NCBI GenBank assembly: GCA_964623885.1
Contig: CAZUVM010000227.1
Span: 1-64,000, forward strand
DNA from: CAZUVM01 sp964623885
GTDB lineage: Bacteria > Verrucomicrobiota > Verrucomicrobiia > Limisphaerales > UBA8199
Direction of reading: 5' to 3'
DNA: 64,000 nt
Part shown: positions 26,396 through 34,620 of the stretch, piece after piece
Numbering within the stretch: position 1 is the first letter of the stretch
Layout: the number at the start of each line of letters is the position of its first letter
Position numbers and translations under genes: made by a program
Notes under the pieces: model-generated
What the model saw: only the letters and a program-made list of their open reading frames with translations
Databases searched by the model: none
Told to the model about the DNA's origin: nothing

Positions 26396-27280
26396 TTACT
26401 CCTGTTCGCGGCGCTGCATCATGCGTTTGATGACGTCGCTTTCATTGCCGTTGGGGGGAGAATCAGAGCTGGACGAATGGGAAGCCGAAGTGCTCGCAAC
26501 TGAGCTGGTTGACGGCGCGTCGGAATAAGTTTGCGCCTGACCCGAGGCGATCCAGGGGCCGCCCTCTTCGCTGCGCATTTGCGTGCCGACGCGCAGTTCG
26601 ACCTGGTTAGTGCCGTTGGACAGATTCACGGCATCCGGCGTGATATTCGTGATCTTGTAACCGGCGATCGCATCGGACAGCTTCAACGCCTTTTTGTAAT
26701 CCGAACTGGTGCCATCAAAAAAGGCGAATGTTCCTTTATCGTAAGTCATGGTGCCTACGAGGCTGAAGGACTCGAACCGGGCGGTTCGATCACGCCGCGT
26801 CCGCGAGATTTGATGCGGCACCCGGTTGGGATCGAAAATGTTCCTCTCGTACACCAGGCCGAAGGCCGAGTAATCGGGACGGGCGGGTGTGTCGTTACGC
26901 TGGTTGGCCGAGCCCGATTGGCCAGCATCCCGGGCCTGGGCCGAGGCAACGGCGCTCGCTTGCCGGGCACGCTGGCGAGCCAGCCATTCACTGCGCGATT
27001 CACGTTGGATGTGGCCCTGAGCGTCGGTGACGATATTCGTGTCTGAGTCGTTGTTGGAAGAGTCGGCTTGGTCGACCTCGTTCGAGCCGGTGAGGTTGGT
27101 TGAAGTCATTTCGCCGTACTGAGTCAGGGCGTTGCTGACCATGAAGCGCATGGCTTCGAGAGCGCTGTCGGGGGCGTAGCTGCCATCCTGAATGAACACG
27201 TTTGTGTCTTGAGCGCGCACCCGAAGCGTCAGGAGCGCAAGCGCCAGGATATTAATACTAAGCTTCAAAAGACGTTTCAT
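26396..27280 (-). CDS. GspC/PilP-like periplasmic linker protein
   Basis: A 294-residue protein with an N-terminal signal/anchor (LSINILALALLTLRVRA). A disordered Arg/Gln/Ala-rich middle leads to YERNIFDPNRVPHQ and an HR-like beta domain (FSLVGTMTYDKGTFAFFDG ... YKITNITPDAVNLSNGTNQVELRVG). That domain is the one in GspC and PilP that connects the inner-membrane platform to the secretin N0 domain. A Ser-rich tail follows. Its start overlaps the previous stop (ATGA at 27280-27277), and the secretin N-domain gene follows within 8 bp, consistent with direct partnership. Confidence 0.75.
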   Translation of the reverse strand: MKRLLKLSINILALALLTLRVRAQDTNVFIQDGSYAPDSALEAMRFMVSNALTQYGEMTSTNLTGSNEVDQADSSNNDSDTNIVTDAQGHIQRESRSEWLARQRARQASAVASAQARDAGQSGSANQRNDTPARPDYSAFGLVYERNIFDPNRVPHQISRTRRDRTARFESFSLVGTMTYDKGTFAFFDGTSSDYKKALKLSDAIAGYKITNITPDAVNLSNGTNQVELRVGTQMRSEEGGPWIASGQAQTYSDAPSTSSVASTSASHSSSSDSPPNGNESDVIKRMMQRREQE

Positions 27281-27810
27281 CGTTTGTTGGGCGTGAGGAC
27301 CAGGGCGCTAAGCTGGACGGCGAGCGAGAGTTGCTGGCCTTCTTTATCACGGGCCGCCAACTCCACCGATTCAAGCTTGAGCGCCATGGGGTCTTTCTCA
27401 ATATCGTACAGGAATCGCGTCAGGCTGGACAGATTGCCCGAGACGTCCAGCCGGCACTCGTAAGTGATGTAATCGTCGGAGTCGTGTTTCCATTGCGGGG
27501 TGGCCCCGCTAAGGATAACCCGGCTGTCCTGCCGCCAATTATCCACCGCGGCGAAGAGCTGCTGTTCGGCTACCGACGCGTTATTCGTAAGCGTGTTACG
27601 CTGCATTCGGTCCCAGCTGCTGCGGATCGATTGCTCGCGCAGCAACATCATCTTCCCATTTTTGACCTGGGTGCGCAGGTCCGCGAGTTGTCTGGCCCGC
27701 GCATCCCAAAACGCGACCAGTGGAGCCCGGATAAGCTGGTCGGCACCGTACAGGGCCAGAACGCCGATGGCGACAAAGACAAACAGTTGCTGGCGATTCT
27801 TAATTGGCAT
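27277..27810 (-). CDS. PilO/GspM-like inner-membrane platform protein
   Basis: About 177 residues: one N-terminal membrane helix (LFVFVAIGVLALYGADQLI), a coiled-coil segment (about 45-85), then a ferredoxin-like periplasmic domain (YECRLDVSGNLSSLTRFLYDIEKDP). This is the layout of PilO and GspM, which dimerise with PilN/GspL. ATG 27810 (MPIKNRQQ) overlaps the end of the upstream PilM/N gene by 11 bp; an upstream in-frame ATG at 27882 would overlap further and is unlikely. Confidence 0.75.
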   Translation of the reverse strand: MPIKNRQQLFVFVAIGVLALYGADQLIRAPLVAFWDARARQLADLRTQVKNGKMMLLREQSIRSSWDRMQRNTLTNNASVAEQQLFAAVDNWRQDSRVILSGATPQWKHDSDDYITYECRLDVSGNLSSLTRFLYDIEKDPMALKLESVELAARDKEGQQLSLAVQLSALVLTPNKR

Positions 27811-29263
27811 GCAACGCTCCTTCCGTCCAGATAAAGCTGAAGGTGAATTGGATGGTCGGCGGTTGGCCGCGGGTTTGGCCAAGGTTGACCTCGGGGATCC
27901 GGGTTCGCAACCGCTCGAGGGTGTGGTTGAGGGAATTAAAATCTTTAGCGACCCCGGTGCAGGTAACTGTGTTGAGATCGCGAATCTCGACGGTTTTGGC
28001 CGTCACGCTGCCGTCTTCCGGAAATGCCTGGGTCAGCGAACGCAAGATGCTCAACCCGCGAATCGGCTCGTCGAACCAGAATCGGTATTGGTTGATCTTC
28101 GCGCTAGTGTCCTGCAGGTCTTTCACGGTGTTTTTCATTCGGTTCCACTGTGACTGTGCGCGCCAGAGTTGGATTTGCTGAAACAGGAACAACGCCGCCA
28201 CTACCGCGGCCACTGCGCCCGCCGCCAAACCAATCCGCTGCACCTTTCCAGTCGAGTAGCGGGCGGCGAATTGCTGCCATTGGGTCACTTTCGGCGGCAG
28301 AAACTCCAATTTGGCGTCCCGCCCCGCCAGGTAACCGGCGGCCAGGCTGAAGGCAGGCGAAACCGTCACCGCTGCCGGCAGGCTGAAACCGAATTCGTTG
28401 GCGCTGTAGGTGGATACCAAATCCACTTTCAATTCCATGGCTTCCAGGCGCAGATCGATCTCATCAGCCAGTTGCTGGGCGAGGTCGCGCGGGCCGAAAA
28501 TCCGCACTCTTCGGACAGTGGCGCGAATTTCGGGCGCCAGTTGGGCGAGGGTGATACGGGTTTCGCGGGCAAGCACGTCCGTATGCAGTTGCCTTTGTCC
28601 GCCGCCGGTTTCCAGCGCGCCCTCAAGCGTACGCAGGGCGGCAATACCTCCGCCGCAGCTTACCTGAAGCCCGACGCGATTTTCGCCGATGGCCAGGGCC
28701 AAAACGCCGTTTGAAGTCTCGGCTTCGGCCGGCTGCAGCGCGGCGAGCCCCAGCGAAAAGCTGACCGGCTTTAACTGCGCCGCGCGGAGGGCTTGTTCGA
28801 TCAACGCAACATGGTTTCGCGGGATCCCAACCAGCATGGCGTGTTGCTCGCCCGAACTCGTCTGGAGACGCGAGTTCGCCAGCAACAGCGTCGAGACGTC
28901 ACACGGGAATCCGCGCTCAGCTTCGAGCTGCAGAAAGCCTGGCACATCGGCTTCACTCAGCCCGGGCAGTTTAACATGAGCGGTCAGCGCCCATTGCAGC
29001 GGCAGGCCGACAATGCACCGGCGTTCTCGCACCCCGGCCGTTTCGAGCTGGTTTCGAATCTCGCGTCCCACCAGGACCGGGTCATCGGTCAAAGGATCGA
29101 GCGACAGCGTGGCGGAAAAGGAATGTTGAACTTCAACGGACCCGTTGGTGCGGCGTAGAACCACGCCGTCGAGCCGGCTGCCATCGAGGGCGAGGCCCAG
29201 AACGCTCGAGCCGCGTTGACGCTTCCCGTATTTTTGGAAATCGAGTTTAAGAATATTGCTCAT
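27800..29263 (-). CDS. PilM-PilN-like fusion (GspL role)
   Basis: A 487-residue protein. Residues ~20-325 resemble the actin-like PilM/GspL cytoplasmic domain (VLGLALDGSRLDGVVLR, CIVGLPLQWALTAHVKLP, LALAIGENRVGLQV). A membrane helix follows (~350-372), then a coiled coil and a PilN/GspL-type ferredoxin-like periplasmic domain (~400-480). Fusing the PilM and PilN roles in one chain corresponds to GspL of type II secretion. It should recruit the GspE ATPase to the platform. The ATG directly follows the gspK stop codon. Confidence 0.8.
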   Translation of the reverse strand: MSNILKLDFQKYGKRQRGSSVLGLALDGSRLDGVVLRRTNGSVEVQHSFSATLSLDPLTDDPVLVGREIRNQLETAGVRERRCIVGLPLQWALTAHVKLPGLSEADVPGFLQLEAERGFPCDVSTLLLANSRLQTSSGEQHAMLVGIPRNHVALIEQALRAAQLKPVSFSLGLAALQPAEAETSNGVLALAIGENRVGLQVSCGGGIAALRTLEGALETGGGQRQLHTDVLARETRITLAQLAPEIRATVRRVRIFGPRDLAQQLADEIDLRLEAMELKVDLVSTYSANEFGFSLPAAVTVSPAFSLAAGYLAGRDAKLEFLPPKVTQWQQFAARYSTGKVQRIGLAAGAVAAVVAALFLFQQIQLWRAQSQWNRMKNTVKDLQDTSAKINQYRFWFDEPIRGLSILRSLTQAFPEDGSVTAKTVEIRDLNTVTCTGVAKDFNSLNHTLERLRTRIPEVNLGQTRGQPPTIQFTFSFIWTEGALHAN

Positions 29264-30766
29264 TCAATTGCTTTGCGCGCCGGCCATTAACAGGTCCTGG
29301 CGCACATAACGGCCCAGAGCCCAACCGAGCCGGCTGAGATCCTGGCGATAAATAATTTCCGGAGTGCCCGTGCTCGTATCGAACACGTATTTCACCCGGC
29401 GATACCCGCGTCCAAAGGCGCCTACGGCGGCGATGTCTGCGGTAAACTGATAACTTTGCGTGGTGATATTATCGGTCTGGGACAAGCGAGTCGCATTATT
29501 CTGCCCGATGGCTTCAACCACCCAGGCAATCGAGGTCAATTTGTCCGGATTTGTTAGACGATAGTTTACCAGTTCCGTGACTTGCTGTTGATCTCCCGCC
29601 ACCAGGCAACTCAGTACCGCGGCCGACGCCGTGTTAATGTTCACACGACCATGAATGTAGTTGCCGGTGCTTACGGTGATCGCGTCTGCAATAGGAGCGA
29701 ACTCATCGGCGGTCATCGTGCTGGCAAGGTAAAAACCCAGCGGACTGGTGAACCGCCGGGTGGTGGTCGCGGTTGTCGCCGGGGATCTGCCCTGGCCTGT
29801 TTGACCGCCTTGGCCAGGTGCCCGTTGGGTGCTGATCAGCCCCAGAGCGGTGCTCACCGCCGCAAATCGTCCCGCGTTCAAGTTCGTCTGCAATAGCTGG
29901 CGCAATTCGGTGCTGCTGCTACTAACCGTTGCCACGTTGACGCGAGCCGAACCGTCGCTCCGGGTGTTGGGTTCACGGCTGTAGACAGTAACATATTCGA
30001 GAATCCCGGGATCAACGAAACCGTTGCGGTTAGTGTCGGTCTCGCTGGGGTCCAATGCCCCATTCATGTTGAGGTCCTCACCGTATAGCGTTCCCATATC
30101 CATCGGGTAAACCAATTTAAGTTCTTCGATGGTTTCAAAGGCCGCTTGTTTGCACAAATAACCGGGCTGGAATTGGGAGTAGACCGTCGGACCGTCACCA
30201 TTCTGCGAAGCCGTGGAGTTCGTATGACACCAGTCATAAATGTTGGCTGCGAGTTCGGGTGTCATGTTGGTTATATAACCAAGAATTGTGGCCGACGTCG
30301 TATTCAGATTCAGTTTCGAACCTTCGTCGATCAACCCGAAGTAGACCTGGTCGGGTTGCATTTGGGATTGGTAATCGCCGGCGCGGCCGATCAACCAGAA
30401 ATGCGCGTCGCCGACAGGCACGGCCTCAGAGAAATAGCTCGAGACTTGCGGCACGGCGCCATTGGTGGCCAACGTGGCCAGAACCGACGAGACATAGCGC
30501 GCGCCGGCTTCGATGGCCTGGTTGGCGCCAAGGGCAGAAACGCGGTTGTCGGAGGCGCGCAGTTCAAAGGTCATCGAGTTGGCGAAGTAAAGCGTAATGC
30601 TGACTAGCCCAAGCGCCACCCAGAGCACGATGACGAGCACCGAGCCGGATCTCGAACGACGCTGGTGGAAGGACGACGGACCATAGGAACCCGAAAGACG
30701 AGAAGCGGACGTATGCGCGCCCTTGCGCCCTTCTGCTCGACCTTTGGATTTGGACCGTATGGTCAT
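29264..30766 (-). CDS. gspK: Minor pseudopilin GspK
   Basis: About 500 residues. A basic leader (to RRSRSG) precedes SVLVIVLWVALGLVSITLYFA, a pseudopilin helix without the Glu5 that GspK characteristically lacks. The large periplasmic domain has the GspK helix-hairpin-helix pieces (LIDEGSKLNLNT, VNINTASAAVLSCL). A Ca2+-type loop pair, DLNMNGALDP and DTNRNGFVDP (around residues 236-262), resembles EF-hand/dockerin loops; calcium sites are known in GspK structures. ATG 30766 overlaps the upstream stop (ATGA). GspK caps the pseudopilus tip with GspI and GspJ. Confidence 0.85.
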   Translation of the reverse strand: MTIRSKSKGRAEGRKGAHTSASRLSGSYGPSSFHQRRSRSGSVLVIVLWVALGLVSITLYFANSMTFELRASDNRVSALGANQAIEAGARYVSSVLATLATNGAVPQVSSYFSEAVPVGDAHFWLIGRAGDYQSQMQPDQVYFGLIDEGSKLNLNTTSATILGYITNMTPELAANIYDWCHTNSTASQNGDGPTVYSQFQPGYLCKQAAFETIEELKLVYPMDMGTLYGEDLNMNGALDPSETDTNRNGFVDPGILEYVTVYSREPNTRSDGSARVNVATVSSSSTELRQLLQTNLNAGRFAAVSTALGLISTQRAPGQGGQTGQGRSPATTATTTRRFTSPLGFYLASTMTADEFAPIADAITVSTGNYIHGRVNINTASAAVLSCLVAGDQQQVTELVNYRLTNPDKLTSIAWVVEAIGQNNATRLSQTDNITTQSYQFTADIAAVGAFGRGYRRVKYVFDTSTGTPEIIYRQDLSRLGWALGRYVRQDLLMAGAQSN

Positions 30767-31572
30767 CGGTTTGTGGCTGAGCCCTGTGAATCCACCAAAA
30801 CCACCATCTGCAATGGCTCCGGGGCGCGGTTGCCGGACGCCGGATCGGCGGCCATTTGTATCCGGACGCGCACCGCCTGGGGCAGGTTGGTATCGCCGGC
30901 GCTCGTGTCCCAGGTATCGCGCCACTGGGTGCCGTCAAAATAGAAGAAGTCCAGGGTGTCAACGTTGCTCAAAAGCCTTTGCGTGTCCGCGGTTTGTGTA
31001 GAGGTTGCGAGCAAGTTTCGAGTGACGCTCCGGACGAGATCTTTGCCGTAGGATTGCGACCGGTCCGACGGATCCATCAATTGATAGTTCACTTCCTGGA
31101 TGTCACCCCAAGGCAGATCGTCGCTGAGCGCGCCCGTCGATGTGAAGAAATCGAGTCCGCCATTTTGGCCACCGGCGATGCTGCTGGGAGCGCCCTTGGC
31201 TGAGGCGGTCCCGGACGGACCGGCGCTGCGAAAGTCTCCGGCGAGCACGCCGCCGGGCGGAGTGGCATTCTGCAAATCGCGCCGCATCAGCCCCAGAGTG
31301 CGCTGCATCGGCAACGCGCTTTCCACGGCATCCGAGGCGTGCTGCCGCAACCGGAGGGCAGCAAAAAACGCCGTGTTGATCGCCACGAGAACGATCGCGA
31401 AAATCGCGAGCGAGAGGATGACTTCAATCAACGTGAAGGCGCTGGCAGAGCGGAAGTCCGGCAAAACCGAAGGCTGAACATTCGGCAGTCGTTCATCGAA
31501 ATCTGACCTTCGGCCTTTGATCTTCGGCCTTCCTTCGCCCTTCAGATTTCGGATTTCGGCTTTAGCCCTCAT
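30763..31572 (-). CDS. gspJ: Minor pseudopilin GspJ-like
   Basis: About 270 residues. A long leader precedes the cleavage site at SASA, then FTLIEVILSLAIFAIVLVAINTAFFAAL. The body includes LMRRDLQNATPPGG and DFFYFDGTQWRDTWDTS, as expected for GspJ. ATG 31572 forms an ATGA overlap with the upstream gspI stop. The leader (about 45 residues, Lys/Arg/Glu-rich) is far longer than normal and is encoded by a low-complexity tract of TTCGGCCTT-type units. Part of the GspK-I-J tip complex. Confidence 0.8.
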   Translation of the reverse strand: MRAKAEIRNLKGEGRPKIKGRRSDFDERLPNVQPSVLPDFRSASAFTLIEVILSLAIFAIVLVAINTAFFAALRLRQHASDAVESALPMQRTLGLMRRDLQNATPPGGVLAGDFRSAGPSGTASAKGAPSSIAGGQNGGLDFFTSTGALSDDLPWGDIQEVNYQLMDPSDRSQSYGKDLVRSVTRNLLATSTQTADTQRLLSNVDTLDFFYFDGTQWRDTWDTSAGDTNLPQAVRVRIQMAADPASGNRAPEPLQMVVLVDSQGSATNR

Positions 31573-32222
31573 TGCGCTGGTACCAATGTGCTGAGGGTTA
31601 CATTGTAATCCCTGCCTTGCACCGGATAAGTCACTTCCACCGTCAGGAGGCTCATGGGGATCTGGCTGGCGGCAAACTGATCGACGATCGGTTGAACATT
31701 GTTCACCTGGCCGGCAGCCGATTGGCCGGGCAGGACCTGGTTGGTCGTTCCCTGACTCCACTGCTCGCTATGCAGGGTCCAGCGAAACTCGCGCAACCCT
31801 TCGAATACGGTGCCGCTCTGGGACGATCCACTGTAGTTCGTGGTAACCACGCTTTCGTTCAAGATGCGTTCGGCAACGCGCGCGGCTTCGCCCTTGCGCT
31901 GCGCCACTTCGCCAGCCCGGCTGGCGATCTGCAAACCCTGGACCGCCACCGGAATGACAATGGCCATGAACAGCAGCGCCGCCAGCACTTCCGCAAGAGT
32001 AAACCCAGCCGTCCCAGCATGTCGCTTGATAAGGATAGCTCGTGATTGCGGGGCTCGAACGTGCGCCGACCCTGTAGCGCAGGCCTCCGAGCCTGCTGTA
32101 TCGCCGACTTCCAGTCGGCTGGTCATTCGACAGCGTGCCAGCTTCCGCAGGTTGGAAACCTGCGATACAGCAGGCTCGGAGGCCTGCGCTACATCCAATG
32201 CGGAGCCGATGCTACTGCGCAT
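31569..32222 (-). CDS. gspI: Minor pseudopilin GspI-like with repeat-derived leader
   Basis: A 217-residue chain. The pseudopilin helix FTLAEVLAALLFMAIVIPVA begins only at residue ~74. Residues ~10-51 are encoded by the 121-bp palindromic element at 32073-32193. No ATG, GTG or TTG exists in frame between the element and the cleavage site. Translation must therefore start upstream of the element (ATG 32222, overlapping gspH by 11 bp) or at an ATG inside it (32126). The body carries a GspI-like minor pseudopilin fold (VTYPVQGRDYNVTLSTLVP). If the leader is cleaved, the element peptide is discarded. Confidence 0.75.
   Translation of the reverse strand: MRSSIGSALDVAQASEPAVSQVSNLRKLARCRMTSRLEVGDTAGSEACATGSAHVRAPQSRAILIKRHAGTAGFTLAEVLAALLFMAIVIPVAVQGLQIASRAGEVAQRKGEAARVAERILNESVVTTNYSGSSQSGTVFEGLREFRWTLHSEQWSQGTTNQVLPGQSAAGQVNNVQPIVDQFAASQIPMSLLTVEVTYPVQGRDYNVTLSTLVPAQ
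32073..32193. repeat. 121-bp palindromic element with perfect 32-bp inverted ends
   Basis: The first 32 bases (TGTAGCGCAGGCCTCC...) and last 32 bases are perfect reverse complements. The interior carries further small hairpins (CCGACTTCCAGTCGG and GCAGGTTGGAAACCTGC). It has no stop codon in the gspI frame. A related element with the same GTAGCGC ends lies at 42018-42115. It looks like a non-autonomous mobile or REP/BIME-type unit. Confidence 0.85.
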
Positions 32223-32880
32223 ACTTGCTCCTTATCTCGTAATTCGCGCGGTTGGTGGCGAGGATAAGGTATCGCGATGCGTTATCGCGGTCGTACAACC
32301 GCAAGACAGCCGGGCTGTTGTCGTCGACCGTGCCATCCGGCATAAACCTAATCTCAGGCAGATTGCCGGGATTGGCCCGTTGCTGGATGTCGCTGGACAT
32401 GCCGGTAAACGCGGAGGTCCTTGGTTTGGGCGTGCCGGCTTTAACGAGCTCTAAGTGCAAATCCTTATCTAGCGTGAAATCCACGGCCTTGGGATCGTGG
32501 TCGATCCAACCGGGTTCTTCCTTCAGCCCGTAAGTGCGAGCATCGGTGTCTACCCAGAGCAATATCGGCACCCCCTCATAGACCGCGCGGCTCTCCCCCG
32601 CGTGGGTCAGCGCCAGAAGTTGTCGGGCCTCGGAATCGAGAGATCGTCCCCGAAAGAAGTTGGCCAGCGTCGGGGCCGTCACCGAAAGTGCAGCAATCAT
32701 TATCGCCATGACGAGCAGCAACTCGATGAGGGTGAAGGCGGCGGAAATGATACGTGATGCTTTATGCGTGACGCGTGACGCGTGATACGTGAAAGGTGGA
32801 CTACAGCCTAGGACGTGCAAACCACCAATTCGCGGCATTGCACGAATGCGTGCGGTTGGCGTTGGTGGATTTGCCTTCAT
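32212..32880 (-). CDS. gspH: Minor pseudopilin GspH-like
   Basis: A 222-residue protein with a long leader ending ASRIISAA, then FTLIELLLVMAIMIAALSVTAPTLANFFRGR. The body is typical of GspH/FimT (SEARQLLALTHAGESRAVYEGVPILLWVD). Leader residues ~30-45 (TYHASRVTHKASR) are encoded by the CGTGA-type repeat tract at 32748-32796. Starts at 32880 or 32838 are both possible. It sits between gspG and gspI, its usual operon position. Confidence 0.8.
   Translation of the reverse strand: MKANPPTPTARIRAMPRIGGLHVLGCSPPFTYHASRVTHKASRIISAAFTLIELLLVMAIMIAALSVTAPTLANFFRGRSLDSEARQLLALTHAGESRAVYEGVPILLWVDTDARTYGLKEEPGWIDHDPKAVDFTLDKDLHLELVKAGTPKPRTSAFTGMSSDIQQRANPGNLPEIRFMPDGTVDDNSPAVLRLYDRDNASRYLILATNRANYEIRSKYAQ
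32748..32796. repeat. CGTGA-type repeat tract, copy B, inside the gspH leader
   Basis: Units of TGATACGTGATGC and GCGTGACGCGTGACGCGTGATACGTGA cover 49 bases and are translated into the leader of the GspH-like protein. They share the unit with copies at 23280-23322 and 36511-36582. Confidence 0.65.
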
Positions 32881-32900
32881 TTCGGATTTCTTTCGGCCTT

Positions 32901-33356
32901 TTACTTCCCCGCTTGCCAGTTGCCGACATCGTCTTCGGTGCCTTCACGTCCGTCCGGTCCGACCGACATGATGTCGTACGAATTGGGATTGTGTTTGCCT
33001 GGATTCGAGTAAATGTACTCGTTGCCCCAGGGATCCTTGGGGATGCTCTCGAGGTACGGCCCGCGCCAGTTCACCGCGTCGCGCGGTTTCTGGATCAAAT
33101 CCAGCAACCCATTGCGGCCTTTCGGATAATAGCCATTGTCCACCTCGAAGGCGTCCAGTGCCGTCTTGAAAGAGGCGATCTGGGATTGCGTGGCGGTCTG
33201 CCGCGCTTGCTCGCCGCGTCCGGCGACTTTGGGGTAAACGATGGCCGCCAAAACGCCGAGGATGACCAGGACCAGCAGCATTTCGACAAGGGTAAATGCG
33301 CGGCGGCGGTTGCCGGCGGCGCGAACTCCATTAAGGGCAAGTTGTTGTGTTTTCAT
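32901..33356 (-). CDS. gspG: Major pseudopilin GspG
   Basis: A 151-residue protein. The leader to RRRA is followed by FTLVEMLLVLVILGVLAAIVYPKVAGR, the hallmark of GspG. The body has ALDAFEVDNGYYP, GLLDLIQKPRDAVNWRGPYLESIPKDPWGNEYIY and a C-terminal SVGPDGREGTEDDVGNW, which contains the conserved calcium-binding loop. Forms the T2SS pseudopilus shaft. Start at 33356 (MKTQQLAL); the upstream extension overlaps gspF and is unlikely. Confidence 0.95.
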   Translation of the reverse strand: MKTQQLALNGVRAAGNRRRAFTLVEMLLVLVILGVLAAIVYPKVAGRGEQARQTATQSQIASFKTALDAFEVDNGYYPKGRNGLLDLIQKPRDAVNWRGPYLESIPKDPWGNEYIYSNPGKHNPNSYDIMSVGPDGREGTEDDVGNWQAGK

Positions 33357-33369
33357 GTGGTTTGAATTG

Positions 33370-34620
33370 TTACTTAATGTGCTCCTGCAGGCTGAAGATG
33401 GGCAAGACCATCCCGATGAAGATGGTCCCAATGAACCCGGCAATCAGGAAAAGCATCAGCGGTTCCGCCAGCGAAACGGCGGTTTTGAGTTCGCGATCGA
33501 GGTCCCCCTCGGTGACGTTGGCGATACGAATCAGTTCGGCATCGAGCTTCCCGCTCTCCTCCGCCACCGCGATCATCTCGAGCACGGAGCCAGGGAACAA
33601 TCCTTTGCAATCCGCGAGGCTGGCCCCGATTTGGCCGCCCTGTTGCACCCGCTCGATCGCTTGTCCGACAGCGTCCACCAGGATTTGGTTGCCGATTGAT
33701 TTGCGCGCGACGCTCAACCCTTGCACCAGAGGCACTCCGGCCGCCAGTAACGTCCCGAGCATCCGGCAAAAACGGGCCATGGCGAACTGCGCAATCAAGG
33801 GCCCAACCACAGGCGCCCGCAGGATCAGAGCTTCCCAGGTCCGTCGTCCTTTTTCCGACAGGAACCAGGTCCGAATAAAAAAGATGAACAAGCCGAGACC
33901 GGCGACGACGAACAGCCCATAGGAGCGAACGACTTTGCTCGCGCCAATGATCATCTGCGTCAACCACGGCAACGACGCGCCAAAGCCGGTGAAAATGGTT
34001 TGAAACCGCGGAATGAAGAACGTCAGAAGGAAGATTAGCACGCCGATTGCCATTGTGAACAGGATGGCCGGGTAAAGCATCGCAGCCGTTACTTTCGATT
34101 TGAGCTCCTTCTCCCGCGACTGAAAATCGGCGATTTGGGCCAGGACCAGGTCGAGGAACCCGCCGGTTTCACCCGCCTGCACCATGGCGGTGTAAACGCG
34201 CGGGAAAACTTTGGGCGAACGCGCCATGGCGTCAGCGAGGGACATGCCATCAATCACCAGGCTATGGATCTCTTTCCACTTCTCCGCGGCGGCCGGAGTT
34301 GAGGCTTCCTTATGCAAAATAGTCAGCGCGCGGCTGAGCGGGACACCGGCGGCAAGCAAACTGGAGAGCAGCCGCGTAAAGTTTTCGAGCGCCCGGCTGG
34401 AAACCTTTTGGGACTTCTTGAAAAGCGAAAACGATTCGAGAGCAGCGGCGGCGCCGGCCCCGTTCTTTTCCGCCGCCGCCGCCGCTTTCTCAAGCAGCGC
34501 AATCGGACGCAAGCCCAGGCCTTCCATTTGGCGGAACGCCTCGGGGCGTCCGGCGGCTTCGAGTTGGCCTTCAGCTACGATACCGTCGGCTTGTAGAGCT
34601 TTGTATTGGAAGAGGGGCAT
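33370..34620 (-). CDS. gspF: Inner-membrane platform protein GspF
   Basis: A 416-residue polytopic protein with two repeated T2SSF domains: ~75-195 with LSSLLAAGVPLSRAL, MVQAGETGGFLDLVL; and ~280-400 with LGTLLAAGVPLVQGL, MIAVAEESGKLDAEL. It has three membrane segments (about 170-200, 222-245, 375-410). GspF links the GspE ATPase to pseudopilus assembly. The N-terminus FQYKALQADG is the typical GspF start. The ATG at 34620 overlaps the gspE stop by one base (TGATG). Confidence 0.95.
   Translation of the reverse strand: MPLFQYKALQADGIVAEGQLEAAGRPEAFRQMEGLGLRPIALLEKAAAAAEKNGAGAAAALESFSLFKKSQKVSSRALENFTRLLSSLLAAGVPLSRALTILHKEASTPAAAEKWKEIHSLVIDGMSLADAMARSPKVFPRVYTAMVQAGETGGFLDLVLAQIADFQSREKELKSKVTAAMLYPAILFTMAIGVLIFLLTFFIPRFQTIFTGFGASLPWLTQMIIGASKVVRSYGLFVVAGLGLFIFFIRTWFLSEKGRRTWEALILRAPVVGPLIAQFAMARFCRMLGTLLAAGVPLVQGLSVARKSIGNQILVDAVGQAIERVQQGGQIGASLADCKGLFPGSVLEMIAVAEESGKLDAELIRIANVTEGDLDRELKTAVSLAEPLMLFLIAGFIGTIFIGMVLPIFSLQEHIK

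Noticed and set aside
32046..32267. 73-codon plus-strand frame in the 121-bp palindromic element
   Set aside because: The translation simply reads the inverted repeat and continues into the gspH end; no independent gene.
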